A model generated the notes under the pieces. It was not told where the DNA came from. It searched no databases and saw only the letters and a program-made list of their open reading frames with translations. Below are positions 51,008 through 62,240 of a stretch of DNA of 64,000 nucleotides, one piece after another (the first letter of the stretch is position 1; the number at the start of each line of letters is the position of its first letter). Made by a program: the position numbers and the translations under genes. The DNA is from Auriscalpium vulgare (Eukaryota > Basidiomycota > Agaricomycetes > Russulales > Auriscalpiaceae). The stretch spans positions 248,001-312,000 of the forward strand of contig JAHBBC010000014.1 of NCBI GenBank assembly GCA_019915015.1, written 5' to 3'.

Positions 51008-51517
51008 GTGGTTCCGGATGGGAATGGGCAGAGAGTGCAGAGAAGAGGCTTCAGTGGTAGGTTTCTCGTTATATGTGGAGGAAGAGCGGCAGTCACGCGC
51101 GCGGGCGGCGCACAGACGTGAGATTCGAATTTCACCTTTTTGTGTCCTATTTATATCACAGCTTTGCCAGATCAGCTGTATTGCATTCTGCCAACGTCGT
51201 GAAGCGGCCAGGCACAATACTCGCTCGACGACACAGTGACCGTTCGTCTTCCCAGCCTTGACAGCAGCCATGTATCATGAATTTTGGTGCTGGAAGCAAG
51301 ACATATATTGACTGGGCACTCGCGAACTCAGGCGTCATTCTGGACCGAACCACCATCAATGTCTATCGCCAGCTCGTCACATTTCCCAATTCCCCCGTGG
51401 AACGTACCCAAATATAAACAGGTCGGGCAACTACGTACACTCTTCTCATACATAGACTAACATGCATGATCTTCAAGGACCGCGTACCGCGTAGCAAAAT
51501 ACAGTCATCAACAACCG

Positions 51518-51808
51518 CTACACTGGCGTACCATCACCCCAGCCGGCATCATCCGCCTTCGCGATAAGCCCATATTCAATCGCAGTGGCGCGTTTGTCCT
51601 CGTCGAACGACTCGCTTTCCGCGAGCGCGTGCTCGATAAAGGACGCGCGTTCGGCTGCTGCGCGCTCACGTGCGTCTACGGCACGGTCGGCTTTCGCGGC
51701 GTCGACGATGTGTGTCCCACGGCGCTGGAGGCGCGCGACGTCGCCCGTGGGTGGTACCGGCACGGCGGCGGCGAGAGCGATGGCAGAGAGGAAGAGGATG
51801 GCGCGCAT
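51518..51808 (-). CDS. small secreted protein with dibasic sites, copy B
   Basis: 96-residue paralog of copy A, intronless, with signal peptide MRAILFLSAIALAAAVPVPP. It keeps both dibasic sites (ARLQRR|GTHIVDAA and FDEDKR|ATAIEYGLIAKAD). Compared with A it has a small insertion (KADRA) in the middle offset by a loss near the C-terminus, which ends AGWGDGTPV instead of GDGTAAGLAV. The segments best conserved are those next to the dibasic sites. That frame, length and sites survive in both copies suggests both are or were functional. Confidence 0.65.
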   Translation of the reverse strand: MRAILFLSAIALAAAVPVPPTGDVARLQRRGTHIVDAAKADRAVDARERAAAERASFIEHALAESESFDEDKRATAIEYGLIAKADDAGWGDGTPV

Positions 51809-53438
51809 GTGGTTCCGGATGTGAATGGGCAGAGAAACGAGATAAGAGGCTTCAATGGTAGGTTTCTCGTTTATGTGTGGAGGAAGAGCGGCGGTCACGC
51901 GCGTGGGTGCTCATAAATTCTGACATTCGAAGCACTGATCCAGGTACGCAGCTCCGTGTTCGCCAATCGCGGCAGGTCCTGGCGGGTCGCGGCCTTGTCG
52001 CCTGGTACCTGTCAAAGATATCTGGCCGTCGAGATTGGAGGCCACGATGGCAGCGCGGCTCGCACGAGGGCGATGGTAATGTGCGGTGGTCCCATTTTCA
52101 CCAGCCCGATTTCACTGTGGCCCATACCGTGTTAGTTTTCTATGTTGTCTGGTCAAGTCAGTTGAGAAATGGAGGCAAACGTTCATCGGAGTTATATTTG
52201 TTTATACAATGCGAAGTCCGTGTTACAAAAAGCCATTTAATCCATCGCGTCCATATAAAGCGAGTGTCCGTCATGCAGGGGACATCGCTCGGCAAAGCCC
52301 TTCATTTGCGTGGGAAGCCAGGAATATGGAGCGGGCCAGGGAAGGACTGCTCCTGGCGCGGATTATACGCCGGTTGTGGGTGGGTGGCGGGACGTCTGGC
52401 CAGATGAGTCGGGTCCGAGTCCACCATCCCCGACGTGTAGGCCAGGAATTCCTCGATCTGATAGCGAAGCCTCCACTCCGCTTCGCGGGGGGCGCCTTCG
52501 CGACATAGCCCCCATGCCTTCCCGGGCTTGCGCTGACTATTGCGCCCCGCAAGCCATGCCTTCATCGTTGAGCGCAAGGTCAGGGCATTGTCGACGCACG
52601 GGCAACTCGAATGAACGTGTCCTCGCACGCGATTCTAGAGTAATGATGATGAGTGCGTGCGCCGCACGCAATTCATAGATTGCCTACCTGTCCTTTTCCA
52701 GGTCCTTCAGAAGTGAATCGGCCAAGGCACGCACGGCAATGCTGTGGTTCTGCGTGTCTTGGTGCTGAACGCGATCAACGGGTGGTGGGAATGCACCGAG
52801 GTAGGATCGTGACATATTGACCGTTCGAGTTGGACGCATGGGGGAGATGACGTGGCAATTTGAGGACAAAGGCGACTCGCTAAGGTGACAGAGAGCTTGA
52901 AAAGAGGAGCTGCATTTATAGGTCATCATGAGCTGCTTTGCTTGGTCGAGCGAGGGTGAGTTGCCCATTGATCACCAGGGCGGCAAAGCGGGCCACCACA
53001 GGTCTGATTGGAACATCGGGTGGTTGGTTGCAGACGCTCGTCCATCACAGCGATGGTCTGCGGCGACAGGCAAAGCGGAATGCAGCTGGCAGCTTGGATA
53101 TTGCAAAGAAAAACGGCCGCGCAGTCACAGAGCCGGCGCACGAAGCTAAGGACCACAAGATACCCAGGTAGTCGTATTGACCAGTGAGAGGAATGAGCAG
53201 TCCTAGTCGTCGGTGCAGCTGCAACTCAAGTTGGAACGGTCGTCGCAGCAGCTCGAGAGTTGTTCGGACCGAGGTCCGGCGGCGCGTCCGCTTGGGCACG
53301 TGATTGTAGGCTGAGCTCGTAGTTGAAGCTCCGACGCGTGGACGCGTCGAGCGCGCGCCTCCTCCGACTCCTCCGCCATATCCTGGCACTTGTTTCTGCA
53401 GAGTCACTCTGACTCGATCGCGTCCTTCATTCTCTGCT
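51809..53438. other. intergenic; possible small exon at 52684-52815 (-)
   Basis: Mostly without coding signal. A minus-strand stretch 52815-52684 encodes 43 residues (starting MSRSYLGAFPPPVDRVQ) and could either stop there or splice on at GTAGGC; no family recognised and no continuing exon established. Confidence 0.3.
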
Positions 53439-56400
53439 ATGTGGGTAGTGACTGGCCCATTCGACGGTGCCGCCGCAAATGACGTCTCCCACCAAGGTTC
53501 GTCCGTACGCGGTAACCCGCCTCGACATCGCACTAATGCACCCCAGTCGGTAAGCTCTTGAAGAGCGGAAAGCAGTACAAGATTGGACGTAGGGAGTGCG
53601 ACATTCTTGTAAACCATAAAAGGGTGTCCGCAGAACACTGCCTGCTTGTCGTCGGCGGCTTCACTCCGGACGATGTCGTGCGTCTCTCCTCTCTCTGAAC
53701 CACATGCGTGACTCACTATGTACCAGGCCGACCCTGAGGCTATTCCCCGATTGGAGGTCACAAACTGCAAGAAACCCATGCATTTTCATCGCGACGGACT
53801 CAAGCAGCCGATCAACCCACACACGCCTCATATCCTCGAAGACGGCGATGTTCTAGACATCATTGGCGACGTTCCACTAACGTGAGCACTCCGCTTAGGC
53901 TTGCATAATTAATTTAAGCCTGTGAGCACAGATTCCGCTGGCAGAGGATCTGCTGCTACGAGACCCCTGGCCGTGGCCGTCCGCCCGTGTCCATCGACGG
54001 ATGTGCTGCCCTCGGGATTAGCGTCGTACGTGCGCACCACCCCAACACAACGCACCATGTCATTTCCTCCTACTCCCTCACCCCCGCCATCGCCGCTTCC
54101 CTCCTCACTGCAACTCATTTCGTCAAACCCGACTGGCTGCAGAAGGTTCTGCATCTGGGCATGCTCGAGAAGGACGAGCTCGGCGCACTAGAGACAAAGT
54201 GTGACCTCCCACCGGAGACAAAGCATCGCCCTGGTTTCTCCGCTGCTCTCGCACCCGCGCTGAAGACTTTCGCGACATGGGAGCCAAATGAGGCGCGATT
54301 GAACATGCTGCGCGGGTGCCGATTCCTGTTCGTCGGAGAGAAGGGCCGAGAGATCAGTGCAGAGTATCAGACCTTGCTCACGCGCGGAAGTGCTGACTAT
54401 GAGGCTTTCACGGTCACCGCTGGTGTAGCAAGGTGGCGGAAGCTGCTTGCGAAAGGACAGGCCTGGGCTCAGAACAAGAAGGGCAAGCTAGTGTTGGTCG
54501 CCGACGACGAGGCCATGACCGCAGCTGTCGGTGCAACCGAATGGGAGGAGATCGACCACGAGGCGAAGAGGTCTGCCTTGATTACGCCTCTCGCTCCCCT
54601 TGACTGACTCTCCTTGCTGCGACAGCTTGAAGCTGCAGTTTATTCTGCCTGAAAACATCCTTCAAGCCATCGCGCACATAGACACGTTTTACTTGGATTC
54701 TCCGCCTCTCATGCAGAGTGAGTCTATCGTATTGTGGAATTTGTTCACTCTTAAACGCGACCTCTAGCTGCAAACTCTAGCAAGCTGCCTAGCTTCGCCC
54801 CCAATACGCATCCAGAGGAGCCCACAATCCCTCCGGAACTTCCAGCACCAATGGCCATTGACCCCGTCCCTGCCCCCTCGCGCGTCACAAGAGCCAGCTC
54901 CCGCGCGCCATCTGAGCCTCCTGCCTCCAAAATGGACGAAACCGCAGATGCACCCCGTCCAGCCAGGCGGGTAAGAGATTTGCACGTTGGCTGTAACGTC
55001 TTTTTGACTCCACACACAGCCGCCGCCACGGAGAGCTGCAGGCCGTGCTCGGAACCACGCCGAACTGCTCGGACTCGACGACTCAATCATAGACGACGAA
55101 CCGACACCGAGCACGTCGAAGTCTGTGACACCAGCCCCTGTGCAGCCGACCCCGATACCAAAGCCTCCCGTACGTGCTTGCTTTTTCTCGGCCCTCCGCA
55201 AACATTCTAACGGTCTTCCTCCATATCACTAGTCGATAGGGTCGATGACTCAATCCCGAAGTGCCCGCCCGCCCCGACGCCGCGCCCCAGGCTCTTCTAC
55301 GAACATAAACGCGCTCATCGGTCTCGACGACGACACTGCAGACTCGAAGGTGGACACGCAGCTTAACAAATACAAGGCGCTTTTCGAGGCAAGCGATCCC
55401 GACCGTGTCGCAGAAAGCCAGCTTCCGCCGACGGCCACACAAACGCAGACGCAAACAGGCACCGGCTCTGGGACGACGGGCACGATATACCATGCACTAG
55501 AGAAGGTGGCAGAGGAGGAGGAGGAGGAGACACAGGCAGGCAGGGTCCCGGGCAGCCAGCGCGGGACGAAGCGGAAGGTGTCTAATGAGGCTGAGATGCA
55601 GGAGATGCTCGCTGACCCCGACGCCGATATGCCGGACGATGCACCAGCGCCGGCCCCGGTCAAGCGACGCGCTGTCGAGGGCGTCAACGCCGTCAAGCCC
55701 ACGTCGACAGCATCGCAGAGCGCCACCGCCACCGGCACGCAAGCTCCTCACAAGCTCCCAACGTTCACAAAGCCCGCGTCGACCGACGCCGCGAAGAAGA
55801 CCGGTGCGAAGCCCGGTGAGCCGGACAAGGACGAGCAATTCCTTAAGGCGTGCACCGCACGCGGCAAGAAGAAAAAGGCCGACGAGCTTGACAAGGAATT
55901 CAATGCGTTGCGCATCTCGAAGCCGGAGCTCCAGGAGGCGTCACGAGAGGACTGGGTCGCGGTGCTGCATGACTTTGGCAACACAGACGTCCGCGGAAAC
56001 TTCATGCAGATTGTGGAGATAGACATTGACACGAACGTGGAGCCGGTGAGCAGGGTGCGCACGGGAGGCCGGCAGGAGTGGATCGGGAAACCAGACTACA
56101 AGAAGTTTAAGAAGGTGAGTAAGCTCCCTGCGACGATCTTAACGGCATCCTGAGCGTATTCGTTTGTAGCAAACGGTGTCAGAGAGGCGCCCCGTCGTCG
56201 AGCTAGTCGTGAGCGAGGAGAATGATTACGACATTGGCACAGGTACGTGCGCCCCTCCAGAGCTGGCTTATGAACATGGCCACTTACCTGTTTCTAGCGT
56301 ATACGGGCTGGCGGACCACACAGGCACCGCGCAGCCAGGACGCCGTCGAGCGCATCCCCACGCGCGCGAAAACGCAGACGCAGCGCAAGGGCAAGGCCCG

Positions 56401-56839
56401 CGCGTTCGTCGCCAGCGACGACTCCGAGGACGAGGAGGCGCCTGCGCCGCCTGCCCGCAAGGGCAAAGCCAAAGCCACGCCTGCGCCCGCCGTCAAATCG
56501 CGCAGCAGGAGCGCGTCACGCGCATCGTCCCGGGCGCCAGCTGCGCTGTTTCTATCGGACGAGGAGGACGAGGGGGGCGGCGGCAAGGGGCGGCTCGCAG
56601 GGCTCGCGGAAGCGGAGGAGTTCGAGATGGCCGACGACCCTGACGCGGATGAGGACGGCGCCCCGACGACCCTGACGATGGGCACGAACGCGACGCAGAG
56701 GGAGACGCAGGAGACGGCGCCGCGGGCTGTGCGCAGGACGGCGGTGAAGCGGAAGGCGCGGGCCGTGGAGGATGGCGACTCAGACGACGGGGCGTTCAAG
56801 GGCTTCCGGAACAAGAAGAAGGGGCGGCTTGCCAGCTGA
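53439..56839 (+). CDS. nbs1: Nbs1 (nibrin), MRN complex subunit
   Basis: DNA double-strand-break sensor, partner of Mre11-Rad50. Exons 53439-53496, 53547-53677, 53727-53881, 53932-54570, 54626-54717, 54768-54970, 55020-55169, 55233-56114, 56170-56242 and 56298-56839 join in frame to 974 residues. The N-terminal FHA domain starts MWVVTGPFDG and includes YKIGRRECDILVNHKRVSAE, the phosphothreonine-binding arginine/serine surface. BRCT segments follow (ISSYSLTPAIAASLLTATHF, MLRGCRFLFVGEKGREI). A long disordered, acidic region is followed by FGNTDVRGNFMQIVEID and TGGRQEWIGKPDYKKFKK, resembling the Mre11-contact region, and a C-terminus SDDGAFKGFRNKKKGR with an F-x-x-F core after acidic residues, plausible as a Tel1/ATM-binding motif. 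Confidence 0.9.
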
Positions 56840-56863
56840 GTGCTGAGGGGTGTCTCCTGGCGT

Positions 56864-57535
56864 ATTTTGGTTGGATCATGGTTGCTGGTTCGTGTTGGAT
56901 AGTTGCATCAGTTTCTTGGTTGCAATTTTGGCTCGATGACAATGACGCGTCATACAGTTCACTGGGTGCTTGTGGTTGCTGGGCCTGGTTCGGGCTACCT
57001 GGCTTTGCTTGTCTTGCCGGCGCGCCTGGTGAACTCTTTTGTTTGTCGCAAGTTCGTAGAGCAAGGTATGTGCAGTCCGTCCACATGATCACATCCGGGC
57101 AAGGCGTCATCGACTTGCAGATGGCCGTCAAGGAGCTCGTCGAGAACAGTTTGTGCAGGCGACTAACATATGTGAGAACAAAAGTTATCGACCGACCGTG
57201 CGTTTCGAGGCTCTTCGGATCCTCCCCGTGCCGATCTCGTCCTGACCCATCTGGCGGCGAATGGGCAGCTCGTCGTCACTCAGCACAGTCACCGCTCGCA
57301 CTCCGTACGCGCCCATCCACGCATCACCATCAGCGCATTGTTTTGGTTGGATCGTCGCAGGTTCGTGTTGGATTATTGCATGAGTTTCTTGGTTGCATTT
57401 TGGCTTGATGACAATGTCGTGTCATATAGTTCACTGGGTGCTGTGCAATTGCTGGGCCCGCTTCGGGCCACCTGGCTTTGCTTGTCTGGCCGGCGCGCCT
57501 GGTGACTTCGTGGAGCAAGGTATGACCGCGACACG
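56864..57535. repeat. direct duplication of the Nbs1 3' flank, ~480-bp period
   Basis: A block of about 190-200 bp beginning TTTTGGTTGGATC (56866) recurs at 57341. It contains GGTTCGTGTTGGATA / GGTTCGTGTTGGATT, TGATGACAATG, CATAYAGTTCACTGGGTGCT, CACCTGGCTTTGCTTGTC-like sequence, and ends GTAGAGCAAGGTATG / GTGGAGCAAGGTATG. The copies differ by scattered substitutions and small indels. The spacer contains the PMS1 fragment. Confidence 0.7.
57072..57156 (+). pseudogene. MutL/PMS1 N-terminal fragment
   Basis: The plus strand encodes SVHMITSGQGVIDLQMAVKE followed by LVENSL, matching the first ATPase motif region of PMS1/PMS2-type MutL proteins (typically SGQVVxDLxxAVKELVENSLDAGA). The frame then runs into unrelated sequence (CRRLTYV), so the following DAGAT motif and the rest of the gene are missing. 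It sits between two copies of the duplicated flank, so it is best explained as a piece carried in by segmental duplication. Confidence 0.7.
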
Positions 57536-57575
57536 CGCTGCCTAGGCCACTCAACAAAATCTTATACTCCCCAGA

Positions 57576-57598
57576 TTTTTTTTTTTTTTTTTTTTTTT
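57576..57598. repeat. 23-base poly-T run
   Basis: A run of 23 T (A on the minus strand), the longest homopolymer in the window. It separates GC-rich sequence carrying the duplication from a region that becomes progressively AT-richer. Confidence 0.9.
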
Positions 57599-58688
57599 GG
57601 ACAAGCGATATGGTTATTCAGGTGCTAACTACCCGTCGCAAAGTGCTATGGGGGTACGAGGTATTACTATACCTATGGTAGAGCAATATTATCTCCTATA
57701 CCGTTAGTTCCTTCCAACCCGCTAAAGCAGACCCGAGGGTCCGTCCGAGGAAAAATGCATTTACACACGCTGTGTGGGACTCGGTACACCGCCCGCTCAC
57801 ATCCGTTAAATAGGGGCCCGGGGCCTGGGCGGGACAATACCCACTAAAACCTCTTTTGCTTTCGCCCATTCGAAGGGGAGGAAACGTTCGTCCTTCAAAG
57901 TTCCCTTCCATGTGTCTTCCACGTTCTGGTAGTTACTTTCTGTTCAGATGATGTTCCGTGCTGCAATCTGGTCTATTACGAGTCTGTCGTTGATGGCCTG
58001 ATGCCATCTCCGCATGATGGAGGTGGCGGTGTGCGTGCGGCCCCCGATTTACTCCCCAGATTCTTTCTTCCCTTTATATTTCCACGCATCGAACGAATTG
58101 CAAAAATCCGCAAGTCCTTCGCAGTTTGACCTGACATGCCCGGCTCAAGACGTGTTTGCAACAGCATGTGGGCCAAATGTGTGCTCCATTCACGAAGTAC
58201 TGATGCCACCACATAGTTAGTGACGAGCCTGTGGCCGCTCACGAGCCGTGCAGAGGTCGAGACCGCCACCGGCTTGAAGGAGCGGCTCATGCTGGGTCAT
58301 TGCCGAGGAAACGTCCGTCTGACCAGTAATTTGAGTCTGATCCGTACACACACAGAGGTTCCAGTGCCCTACTGTATATTGTATCAAGGCAATTGTGGCT
58401 CTTGTGCAACTTCAGGGGCAGCTATGACATTTTAGTCATCACTGTACAGTGTAAGTATGTTTTCTATGTACAAAGAGTTCCTAGCAGTGCATACTTCCCG
58501 TCTTGGCCAGTGGCCCTACACTTTTATTCAGCAGCCTACCTGATCGTCAACCTTCACACATGTAAGAGGCACTATTCGGCCCGTTCCTCTCTAAACAAGT
58601 AAGCTACATGGTTGTAGAACAAACATCAATGGAATTGGCTTTTATTGTGTACATGTAATGCTAACTTAGTGAGTATAGATGCTTGATC
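57599..58688. other. transition region, no gene seen
   Basis: Mixed composition, AT-rich after about 58400. No open frame with recognisable motif. Confidence 0.45.
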
Positions 58689-60955
58689 TTAGTTGTTATG
58701 TTTCAGCTCTGCCAAGGCATTTGTGAGATATTCAGTGGTGGTGGGATTAATGACACCTTCTAATACAACCAAAGCCTTTCTGTAAGAGTCAGCAGCTAGA
58801 TTAGGGCTTTCTTGTTTTCTATATAAGTTGCCAAGTGATTGCAACACTCTTGAATGTGTATTCAAGAAGTTTCTTTCTTCACAAAAGGAGAGAGCCCTAA
58901 GAAAATAATTTTCTGCCACTTCTGGTTGCCAGTCCTCTAGATAAATCCAACCAATACACATGGTGTTATATGCTACTGATTCTGTTCCATTGTATTTCTC
59001 CCAGATTTGTATCGCTTTCATCCAATACTCCTTAGCCAACTCATAGTTATCCACATCATAGTATAATTTGCCTAGCATGCTAAAGTCTTCTGCTAAGGAC
59101 TGCTTTTCATTGCACTTTTCATGAACCACTATTGCTTGCTCCAGATAGTTGATGGCATCTGAATGCATTCCTCTATTCAAATAAGCATGACCTATTCCCC
59201 TAAGTGAATTCCCTTCTTTAACATGATCATGATTTTTTTGATTTATCAATACAGCTTGATGATAGAATTTCAGTGCTGTTTCATATTCCTCTAGAGCTAT
59301 ATGGACCATTCCGACTGATTGAAGGATTTCAGGGTTTCTTCTCAAGCCATGAATTTGTTTTCTAAGTGCTAGAGCCTTGTAGTAGTAATCCTTTGCAACT
59401 TCATAATTTTGTTCTGTAATATAAGAATCTCCAATTATTTCAAGTGTACAGCTTTGAGCAGTTCTACTGTTTGCTTGACAGAATATACCCAGTGCTTTTT
59501 CATAGCATTCACGTGCATCATCAAGTTTGCACTCTGATACAAACCATTCACCCATACATATCCAGGCATCACCAATGCAGTACTGTTCATTGATACTCTC
59601 AAAAATCTTAATAGATTTGAGTGCATATGCTTTAGCGTCAAGATATAAGCACAGTAGTAAACAGTTTTTACTCAATCGACAAAGTGCAGTGGCTTGTCCA
59701 TTGATATCTTTACATTTTTCATATTGAATTAAAGCGCTCTGTATATATCTTGCAGACTCATTGTGCTCAGAGATACTGTTATATAACATGCCAAGATCCA
59801 TTAAAGTGTCAGCTTGACCTTGCTTATCTTCATGTAGCTCAGCATATGCCAATGCATTCTGATATTTCACTTTTGCTCCAAAATAATCTCCGGTATTTAG
59901 CAAACATGAGCCCCACTGCAACAGATATCGGATGACCATATCTGTAGACAGAATCTTATTATATTGTTGTAACAACAAAAATAATTCCTCAATAAATGAC
60001 CCAGTCTCCAGAGATGCTAGCAATGTGTATGACATAACAGCCCTTAATATGTCTCTACTGGGACATTGATCTTTCACAGATTTTAGCAGAATATGTCCCG
60101 TATTTGTGTATTCCAGTAGCAGCTCTAGGCTCACTTCACTGTCAGACTCTAATTCTTTGATATTAAATTCAACTGAGAAAGGTTAGTTTAAGATGTTTCA
60201 TATGACATACTGTGTATTCGTACCTTTGAGCTGGCAGAAAGTTCCAAGTCAAAGAAGTAATGTCATTCTAAGAAAAGAGTTTCAACAGATTAGCCATACC
60301 TGTACATTCATTTCTGTGGCAGCCTGAAGAGTGAGTATTAACTTTGTCTGACAGATGCTTTAGTCTATCTTATGAATACCCCAGACTTTTTTACGTACTT
60401 GATAACCTTGAGCAAGTTGCTTCAATTTAAGATTGCAAAATTTGATCTCTGTCATTGGGCTCATATTGAAGATTCTTCTCCAACTTGACTTCTTGTGATC
60501 TTCAAATTGGCGTAGTACAGCTGCAACACATTCCAACTCTCTGCAAGAAGATCACACAAACAAAATCAGACACATTTGCCCTCTGGAGTGTGAATAAATA
60601 ATTGAAGCTCACTGTGGCCATAACTCCAAGATATTCTCCACATCTGGAGGGATCATCCAAGCATGGCTGCTGGCATACTCTGAAACCTCCAACAGGATTG
60701 CAAACACATGCTTAATGTTGTGCATGACCTCTTTCCTTTGTTTATCCCTCATGCTGTGCTCCTGCACAATAACTCTGATGTCAGTTCAAATTAACTTAGT
60801 GAGATTGGCAGGAAACAGACATCACAGCTCATCATGATTCTCAGCAGTATGCCTGCAGCACCTTTGATATATGGCACTTCACCACATATTTCAACAACCT
60901 CCCGTAGTATTGCAAATGAGACGGCTTTGGACTCATCAATGTCCGAGGAGTAATC
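58689..60955 (-). CDS. NLR-like protein: N-terminal helical bundle plus TPR repeats
   Basis: The last exon (60172-58689) encodes nearly 500 residues of about ten tetratricopeptide repeats of roughly 40 residues (for example DTLMDLGMLYNSISEHNESA, GDSYITEQNYEVAKDYYYKA). Upstream exons, read by splice signals, give ESKAVSFAILREVVEICGEV, then (after an intron joining SCD to EHS) KEVMHNIKHVFAILLEVSEY, CVAAVLRQFEDHKKSSWRRI and TEIKFCNLKLKQLAQGYQ. This pattern resembles the four-helix N-terminal domain (MLKL/HeLo-like adaptor) of Agaricomycete NLR-type proteins. Only two short exons (about 8 and 15 residues) lie between bundle and TPRs, so there is no room for a NACHT or NB-ARC P-loop domain. The true start (near 60955 or upstream) is unresolved. 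The gene is strikingly AT-rich compared with every neighbour. Confidence 0.65.
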
Positions 60956-62240
60956 TGTTGCAACACTGATGAAGTAATCAATATGAAGCAAATGTCAATA
61001 ACCTGCATTGGACAGAGTGAAAGCACCGTGCCAGCTTGGATATGAGTGCCCCGCCATGCTTGGAAGTATGCATCTGAGAGAGGAAAGTGGCACTGGTAGT
61101 AGAAGAACAACGGGGCGAGATGCTTATCAGCCACGATCAGACCGCCGCGCCTTTGCTTACATAACTCGGTGCTGTGTTCCGCGACTCACACCTTCCACAG
61201 CTCATCTGGTATGTCTGTTTGCACTGGCACTAATTTGAACAGGGAGGAAGCGGCACGCGATGATGTTTTCTGGTATTCGGTAGCGTCAGAGGTGCCCGGA
61301 TGGGACGCGATGGCATGGAAAACAGAGGCGCTCGTCGCCGACGCGTTTCACTTGAAGCTCCGCACGAATACAGCCACAAGCGCGAGCCAGATGAGGCGCA
61401 TGCAGAGACCATGTTGCTCAGTAGGACCCGGTAAGTAAGGAACAGATATAGCATGAGACCGTGAGCATGGGGGAGATGGAGTGCGTTGAGGAGTCGCGGC
61501 CACTGCGCAGTCGAGAGTGTAGTAGATTTTAGAGAACTGGATTTGCGCAGATGTCAGCCGAATTAGGTACTACTCCCTTGTCGACCTCAACGACAACAGT
61601 TGGCCTTTCCTTATACCATCGCCATTGCATACCATCGCCACACCTCAAGCATGCGCAAGCAACACGAATGCCCTGCAATTTCTCAGCAGTGAGTCTCTGC
61701 TAGCCGTCTGTCTCGCGGTTTCGGCGCTTGACTGCCTCCCTGGCCGTCTTCCCCTCCCAGACCTGCTTCATATCCCCCTGGCGCCCATTCTCTCCTGAAC
61801 ACTATCCTTCCTCCGATAATCGGTCCGTGTCCAGCTGACCTCGAGCTGGCTAGGCGTTGGTGAGCCTGTCGGACGAAGTGGCCATGCTTCTTCTGTTGAC
61901 CTGATTTGATGCGCGCTCCCTAATCTGTCTGTGGCCTTGGGTGATCCTGACATCGTCCTGTGTCTCACCGAGAGCGCGCTCACGAACGGACTTTGTCTGA
62001 TTGCAGACCGAGCTCCGTTACAGACCCTGGCTGTGACGGCTATCTCCGTCACGCGCCTCACGCGACGCGCCCGGAGGGCTGAGACAATAAACCGGTCCCA
62101 TTCATAACTTCTCCCTAATACCTCCCCCGCCTCTCATGCTATGCTCGCAGCTCCTTATTATCTTTCACCATCCCCACCCTTTGTGCTCCCTTTCTCTCCT
62201 TTGCCCGGCGTTCTCCCTTCAGCCTCCTCCGAACGCGGCC
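60956..62240. other. intergenic, no gene firmly supported
   Basis: Composition returns to GC-rich at about 61000. Short open frames only. An ATG at 61651 (MRKQHECPAISQQ before GTGAGT) could be a first exon of the gene downstream, but no chain of exons could be built. Confidence 0.4.

Larger units (their letters stand above)
50534..52000. repeat. tandem segmental duplication carrying two secreted-protein genes
   Basis: A unit of about 820 bp is present twice. TCAATGTCTATCGCCAGCTC begins at about 50536 and again at about 51357; after it both copies share the downstream flank (GACCGCGTAGCAAAATAA and CGCGTAGCAAAATACA), the coding region and the start-codon flank with its GTAGGTTTCTCGT block. Point differences and small indels show the duplication is not recent. 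Confidence 0.75.

Noticed and set aside
50717..51808. Mating pheromone precursors
   Set aside because: Both proteins have secretory signal peptides and lack a C-terminal CaaX, unlike basidiomycete pheromone precursors.
53045..53779. 244-codon minus-strand open frame
   Set aside because: It lies antisense to the FHA exons and promoter of Nbs1 and has no motif.
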